64,000 bases of DNA from Cylindrotheca closterium (taxonomy: Eukaryota > Bacillariophyta > Bacillariophyceae > Bacillariales > Bacillariaceae), in NCBI GenBank assembly GCA_933822405.4, contig CAKOGP040002136.1:124001-188000 (forward strand). Reading direction: 5' to 3'. The notes under the pieces are model-generated. The model made no database searches. It saw nothing but the letters and a program-made list of their open reading frames with translations, and had not been told where the DNA came from. A program made the translations under genes and the position numbers. Numbering within the stretch: the first letter of the stretch is position 1; each line of letters starts with the position of its first letter. Below are positions 61,092-64,000 of the stretch, piece by piece.

Positions 61092-64000
61092 TCATCCAAT
61101 GAATCCAGAACTCAAACAAAATGACATGATGTGTTCAATGTTTTTAGAAATGCGATCACTCTGATCATCCCCTGATAGACGCGCAATGTCTGACCATATT
61201 TCCACAATCTGTTGCTTTGACCAGCCCTCACCAGAGCCAAGAGAAGTCAAAAATCTTCGAGTATCCCCAGCACCAGGTCCATCAATCTTGATAAATTGTT
61301 TCCCAAGGTTGCTTAGCGCGTACATTCTTGAGTTTGCTTGATCATTGGGTCTTGAGCTGTCAGCAGCAACATAATCATCTGGGTTGTTGAAGGCAAGCAA
61401 ATGGGATGTGACAATTTCTTTGTTTCTTCTCTTTGACATGCTCACCGGCCAAGAAAAGTCTTCACTTGTAAGCTCCTTGAACCAAGGCTGGTCTGCAATA
61501 TAATTGTACATGTCAGGCAAACCAAGATCTGGGACACATTTTAAATCTACTTCTTGGCTAGTTCTCTGGGCAACAGAAAGAATTGATTTGCAGGTTGTTT
61601 CAAGCTTCTTCTCATACCTGGAGATAAAGCTGGATAATCGTCCCACCTCCTTGACCAGATGCACAAGAAGCGGGTGTTGTGATAGCTCTTGGTGTATACT
61701 GCCATTGCTCAAAACATATGTACCCTTCTTAATGTTGAGAGAAGATAAAGCATTGTGCTCTTCAGCAGAACACTGCTTCTCAAGATTTGCGGAGAGAATA
61801 CGGCCTTTTTGCTTAACTTGCTCAGTGCACTTCTGAAGTTCTGTCTCTCTTGCAAGACGTGCCTCTCGCGTCTTTGCTGTTTTCTCAGCAAGCCATTTTG
61901 ATTCTGCCATTTTCTCTTTCCTTTTTTTGTCATTCATGCTAGGAACCAATCTGGATGCCCCACTGCCAGAAGGAGAAGTTGCATCATTGGACTTTTTCTT
62001 CTCATTTGAATTGGCGTTTTTCTCATTTTGAATTCCCCATTTTGCTCTCCTCAACTCCACAACCTGTTTTGCTGCAAGGATTTCTTTTCTTGATTTTTTC
62101 TCATTGATATCCGTCTTAATTGGCAGAACGGCTTTGGATGAAACAAGTGTGTCAGTCTCCTTTGATACATCTTGGCTTTCCATCATTTCATCTCCCAATT
62201 CTCTAACAAAGGCTTTGGACAAGTTTGCTTGTTCTATTGGCAAGCTCTTTTGGTTCTTTGGAGACCAATTGCGGCTTAGAGCGATAGCTAGAGGATGACC
62301 TTGCATGGAAGGCAATTCTTCCATTTTTTTCTGTTGCAATACAGGGGGGTGATTCTTCTCTTCCTCCCCTTTAGTAGAGCTCGATTCACCTTCATTCATG
62401 ACCTCATTCCTACTACCACACCCAAGTGAAGGCGCTTTTTGCAAGTCAACAGGGTTTTTTCTCTCTCTGTCTGGGTCTACACTGCAATTTGAACTTTCTT
62501 CATTTTCCAGCTTTGCTTCTTTTCGTTCAAATTCTTCTAAATTGAAGCGCTCGCTTGTACTCAGCTCTTCCCCCACTCTTCTACGAGCATATAGCTGTAA
62601 GTGATAAAGTCGGTCCTCGTCCACGCTCTCTCCCTTATCATCACACTCTAGCAGCTCCATAAACTCTTGGCGGTAGTGTTCTTCACGGTCATCTGTTTTG
62701 TTTTGCTGAATTTTTAATGATGGCTCACTTCCTTGCTGCTCTGCTATGGCCTCCATTTCTTCCATTGCAGCGGCAATGAATAGCTTGTCAGGCCCAGGTG
62801 AGACCGGCGACTCAGAGATGTCCACCAATGCCAACGACTTCAGATCTGTTGATCGGGTCCATTGTTGGTTCAACCCGTTGTTCCAACCCTCAGACTTGGC
62901 CATTGTTGCTCTTTCTTCTGTCCAATACCACGATTTGTCGTCTCGTCTACTGTTTTCTAATGCATTGAGCCTCTTCTTTGCTTCAAGAAAAGTTTCTTCA
63001 AGCTTGGGAGACTTTTGCAGTAGACTTCCCCGTTTAGTATATAGATGTTGATTGCTAGACAGAGAAGAATCTGCAATCTCAACCGTTTTTGCCGATTCTT
63101 TGTCCCGCAAATTGTCATACTTTTGTTGGACAGTTGCTATCTCCCTTTCAATCTGCGTCAGATGATGTTCTAGTTCCATTTCCCGAATCTGTTGCTGCAT
63201 CAGTTTTGCCTGTTGTTCTTTTTCTTTTTCGAGATCCATTGCTCTTCTCTGAACGCCAAACATTCCAAAAAGGCCAGTGTTCTTGTCTCCACCAATGGCT
63301 GAACTGGGATGATTCCTTTCTTTTTCAATTCTTTCTTTCTCAGATGCTAGTAGAGTTTCCCTTAACTGCCTCAGTTCTCTTGCCAATGCAGCCTTGTTGG
63401 GCGACGCCTCATTCCAATCACCTCTTGACTGCTCTAGTCCATGGGAACCTGCTAGACTATCAAGCTCTTGTGCAATGCGCTCCTTATCAATGCTCATTTC
63501 TTGCTCTCTTTCAGCATATTCTTTCAAAAGGCATTCTTTTGTGTCCCTGTAGTGTGCAAGTTGAAGCTCGGCCTTCTCCTCGAGCTCCATCAGATCAGTA
63601 GAACCCAATCCTTCCTCATCCTCATTGTTGTGTGTTCTGTCATTAAATAAGTTTGACACATCAGCATTGGCACCATTGCATTCATCCGTTACAGAGGTTA
63701 GCTCATTCTCAGCTTGCGATGTTTTTGGTGCCACAACATCATCTTTAGACTGCAGGTTGGATTGTGACATCTTGGATCGCTGAATCGTTGCATCTGGGAA
63801 TGTGATATTTAAGGTCACTGCACGACTTTCTATGTACTTGTAGTCCAAGCTCCTGTCAACCGCTTTTTCAGACGCTGCTTTCAAGGCGATTATACATTGT
63901 GACGATATATTATTGCCAAAGTGCCTTGCAGCGTCATCAAGTAGGCCGTTGTCCAAGACTGCTTTTGCAACAGATGGGAGGTAGACGATAGTGTCCTTGG
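61092..64000 (-). CDS. Large coiled-coil protein, 5' end outside window
   Basis: The frame is open from the right window edge (64000) to the stop at 61092, about 969 codons, with no start inside that must be used; an apparent beginning at 63956 is only a Leu codon. The first 60 residues look folded (TIVYLPSVAKAV, ITFPDATIQ). Long charged coiled-coil stretches follow (about 135-180, 190-330 and 460-540), then a disordered Ser/Lys/Glu region and an Ala/Lys/Glu helix with KWLAEKTAKTREARLARE. The last 220 residues again look globular, with Trp and Pro (DQPWFKELTSEDFSWPVSM and GEGWSKQQIVEIWSDIARL). I recognise no family. Clean frame and composition contrast with the mobile DNA to its left, so it marks the return to ordinary gene content. 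Confidence 0.75.
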   Translation of the reverse strand, partial: KDTIVYLPSVAKAVLDNGLLDDAARHFGNNISSQCIIALKAASEKAVDRSLDYKYIESRAVTLNITFPDATIQRSKMSQSNLQSKDDVVAPKTSQAENELTSVTDECNGANADVSNLFNDRTHNNEDEEGLGSTDLMELEEKAELQLAHYRDTKECLLKEYAEREQEMSIDKERIAQELDSLAGSHGLEQSRGDWNEASPNKAALARELRQLRETLLASEKERIEKERNHPSSAIGGDKNTGLFGMFGVQRRAMDLEKEKEQQAKLMQQQIREMELEHHLTQIEREIATVQQKYDNLRDKESAKTVEIADSSLSSNQHLYTKRGSLLQKSPKLEETFLEAKKRLNALENSRRDDKSWYWTEERATMAKSEGWNNGLNQQWTRSTDLKSLALVDISESPVSPGPDKLFIAAAMEEMEAIAEQQGSEPSLKIQQNKTDDREEHYRQEFMELLECDDKGESVDEDRLYHLQLYARRRVGEELSTSERFNLEEFERKEAKLENEESSNCSVDPDRERKNPVDLQKAPSLGCGSRNEVMNEGESSSTKGEEEKNHPPVLQQKKMEELPSMQGHPLAIALSRNWSPKNQKSLPIEQANLSKAFVRELGDEMMESQDVSKETDTLVSSKAVLPIKTDINEKKSRKEILAAKQVVELRRAKWGIQNEKNANSNEKKKSNDATSPSGSGASRLVPSMNDKKRKEKMAESKWLAEKTAKTREARLARETELQKCTEQVKQKGRILSANLEKQCSAEEHNALSSLNIKKGTYVLSNGSIHQELSQHPLLVHLVKEVGRLSSFISRYEKKLETTCKSILSVAQRTSQEVDLKCVPDLGLPDMYNYIADQPWFKELTSEDFSWPVSMSKRRNKEIVTSHLLAFNNPDDYVAADSSRPNDQANSRMYALSNLGKQFIKIDGPGAGDTRRFLTSLGSGEGWSKQQIVEIWSDIARLSGDDQSDRISKNIEHIMSFCLSSGFIG

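Overview
The window looks like nuclear DNA of a diatom, most likely pennate, although the species cannot be fixed from the sequence alone. Evidence: short GT-AG introns (74 to 145 bp) that restore known protein families exactly; long Ser/Thr/Pro, Asn and Asp tracts; Pro-Thr stalk proteins; copia, gypsy and LINE relics side by side; and a mix of metabolic genes typical of photosynthetic stramenopiles. A 10-base N run at 40676-40685 shows that this is a draft assembly.

The left half (1-33.6 kb) is ordinary gene-dense DNA. It holds two tandem membrane-anchored calcineurin-like phosphoesterases (the first is cut by the window edge), a secreted Cys-rich protein, a TMEM43-like membrane protein, a small membrane protein and a 2416-residue coiled-coil protein with internal repeats. 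These are followed by a three-exon bifunctional aldehyde/alcohol dehydrogenase (adhE), a three-exon membrane protein, a SABATH-type carboxyl methyltransferase, an AAA/STAND ATPase, a large NAD-specific glutamate dehydrogenase and an armadillo-like protein. A decayed copy of the methyltransferase 5' end lies 5.8 kb before the intact gene.

From about 34 to 46 kb the genes become small, low-complexity and lineage-specific. Three unrelated families (a 104-123 aa Ser-rich protein, a 401 aa coiled-coil protein and a 196 aa Ser/Pro-rich protein) each occur as an intact gene plus one or more decayed neighbours.

From 46 to 60.6 kb the window is mobile-element DNA. A copia integrase relic is followed by a minus-strand gypsy element that is interrupted twice: once by a 5'-truncated LINE with target-site duplications and a TTA-repeat tail, and once by a block of about 9 kb bracketed by direct repeats of about 135 bp. 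That block carries several decayed copies of one unrecognised protein family (called X here), other unrecognised ORFs, and a 1.6 kb element with 43-bp terminal inverted repeats. The window closes with the 3' part of a large unrecognised coiled-coil gene.

The two best candidates for undescribed biology are the short Phe-rich motif array in the 2416-residue protein and the X-family block.
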